DNA of 64,000 nt, from the NCBI RefSeq assembly GCF_900100165.1, contig NZ_FNEO01000003.1, positions 1 to 64,000 on the forward strand. Direction: 5' to 3'. Shown here piece by piece: positions 63,480-64,000 of the stretch. A program made the translations under genes and the position numbers. The DNA comes from Flavobacterium glycines (GTDB taxonomy: Bacteria; Bacteroidota; Bacteroidia; Flavobacteriales; Flavobacteriaceae). How positions within the stretch are numbered: position 1 is the stretch's first letter; every line of letters begins with the position of its first letter. Under the pieces are notes generated by a model. It saw only the letters and a list, made by a program, of their open reading frames with translations. It was not told the DNA's origin and did no database searches.

Positions 63480-64000
63480 ATGAAAGCCCTATTATTACGT
63501 GAAATTAAATCCTTTTTTGGTTCGCCAATAGGTTATTTAGTTATCGCCATTTTTCTTATCATCAACGGATTATTCCTTTGGGTATTTGAAGGCGATTACA
63601 ATATTCCAAATTCAGGATTTGCCGACATGACTCCTTTTTTCAGCCTGGCACCCTGGATATTAATTTTCTTAATTCCAGCTGTAAGTATGCGTAGTTTTTC
63701 GGACGAAAGAAAACAAGGAACACTTGAGTTGTTACTAACTAAACCATTGTCTGTTTGGCAAATAGCCGGAGGAAAGTTTCTTGGCACTTTATTCTTAATC
63801 ATCATCGCGATTATTCCAAGTTTTATTTATGTCCAAGTCATTTCTAATTTAGGAATACCTGAAGGCAATATAGACATGGGAAGTACTATTGGTTCCTATT
63901 TTGGATTATTATTTTTAATTGCTGCTTATTCATCAATAGGAATATTCACTTCTACCCTATCTGATAACCAAATTGTAGCTTTTATTTTAGCCGTTTTTTT
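63480..64000 (+). CDS. gldF: Gliding ABC transporter permease GldF (5' part; runs off the window)
   Basis: The ATG at 63480 opens a frame that continues to the window edge, about 173 residues. It reads MKALLLREIKSFFGSPIGYL and onward, with RSFSDERKQGTLELLLTKPL and SVWQIAGGKFLGTLFLI, a very close fit to GldF as I remember it from Flavobacterium johnsoniae. GldF is the membrane subunit of the GldA-F-G ABC complex needed for gliding. Membrane helices are at about 15-35, 55-75, 105-130 and 140-165. GldG is expected just beyond the window. Confidence 0.93.
   Translation, partial: MKALLLREIKSFFGSPIGYLVIAIFLIINGLFLWVFEGDYNIPNSGFADMTPFFSLAPWILIFLIPAVSMRSFSDERKQGTLELLLTKPLSVWQIAGGKFLGTLFLIIIAIIPSFIYVQVISNLGIPEGNIDMGSTIGSYFGLLFLIAAYSSIGIFTSTLSDNQIVAFILAVF

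Noticed and set aside
1..64000. Prophage, insertion sequence, integrase or tRNA genes
   Set aside because: I found no transposase, integrase, phage structural gene or clear tRNA in the window by reading; a tRNAscan run would be the decisive check for tRNAs.

Overview
The window is a chromosomal segment of a member of the Bacteroidota, almost certainly Flavobacterium or a close relative in the Flavobacteriaceae. The evidence is the AT-rich, densely packed sequence, a 16S rRNA 5' end with flavobacterial sequence, TTG / TAnnTTTG (-33/-7) promoters, type IX secretion and gliding genes (PorP/SprF, a type B C-terminal domain, GldF), and a GyrA carrying Thr82/Asp86. All gene functions below are read from sequence and family knowledge; no database search was run.

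Layout. 1-900: the 5' end of a 16S rRNA gene on the minus strand, its leader, and three tandem rRNA promoters at about 122-bp spacing, then a structured repeat. 991-2829: divergent DUF4294 protein and M42 aminopeptidase. 2887-11819: a two-component system followed by an RND heavy-metal efflux operon (TolC-like, adaptor lipoprotein, OprB-like porin, CzcA-type pump), with a clear 11-bp direct-repeat operator in front of the transport genes. 11958-13051: two small membrane proteins. 13163-18908: a minus-strand operon for a type IX secreted surface protein, PorP/SprF and an OmpA/PD40 protein. 19151-20929: rpsA. 21000-22220: an accessory, repeat-rich stretch with one small hypothetical gene. 22298-34610: mostly housekeeping genes (hsp20, cmk, M1 peptidase, epimerase, VF530 protein, smpB, pcm, oxidoreductase, 3-hydroxyacyl-CoA dehydrogenase, YggS, a DnaQ/GIY-YIG fusion, miaA), interrupted by a four-helix-bundle gene in AT-rich repeats. 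34659-38010: two hypothetical envelope proteins, an acyl-ACP thioesterase, a small lipoprotein and a nucleosidase. 38179-46467: gyrA with a TPR gene, clpC, and a fused RimB-RimK. 46789-51870: the two putrescine-forming enzymes AguB and AguA, separated by two minus-strand envelope genes and repeat-rich spacers. 52275-53584: DUF3307 membrane protein and SatD, under a three-copy palindromic operator. 53765-64000: recG, a bestrophin-family channel, pheT, purC, a HAD phosphatase, phoH, a SAM hydroxide adenosyltransferase and the start of gldF.

The candidates most worth a second look are the SatD/DUF3307 module, the structured intergenic repeats whose copies differ by compensatory changes, and the efflux operator. 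SatD looks like a nucleotide-cyclase-like domain fused to a winged helix, beside a membrane protein and behind a 28-bp-phased operator array. Several open reading frames extend upstream of the real start; corrected starts are given where the sequence decides it.
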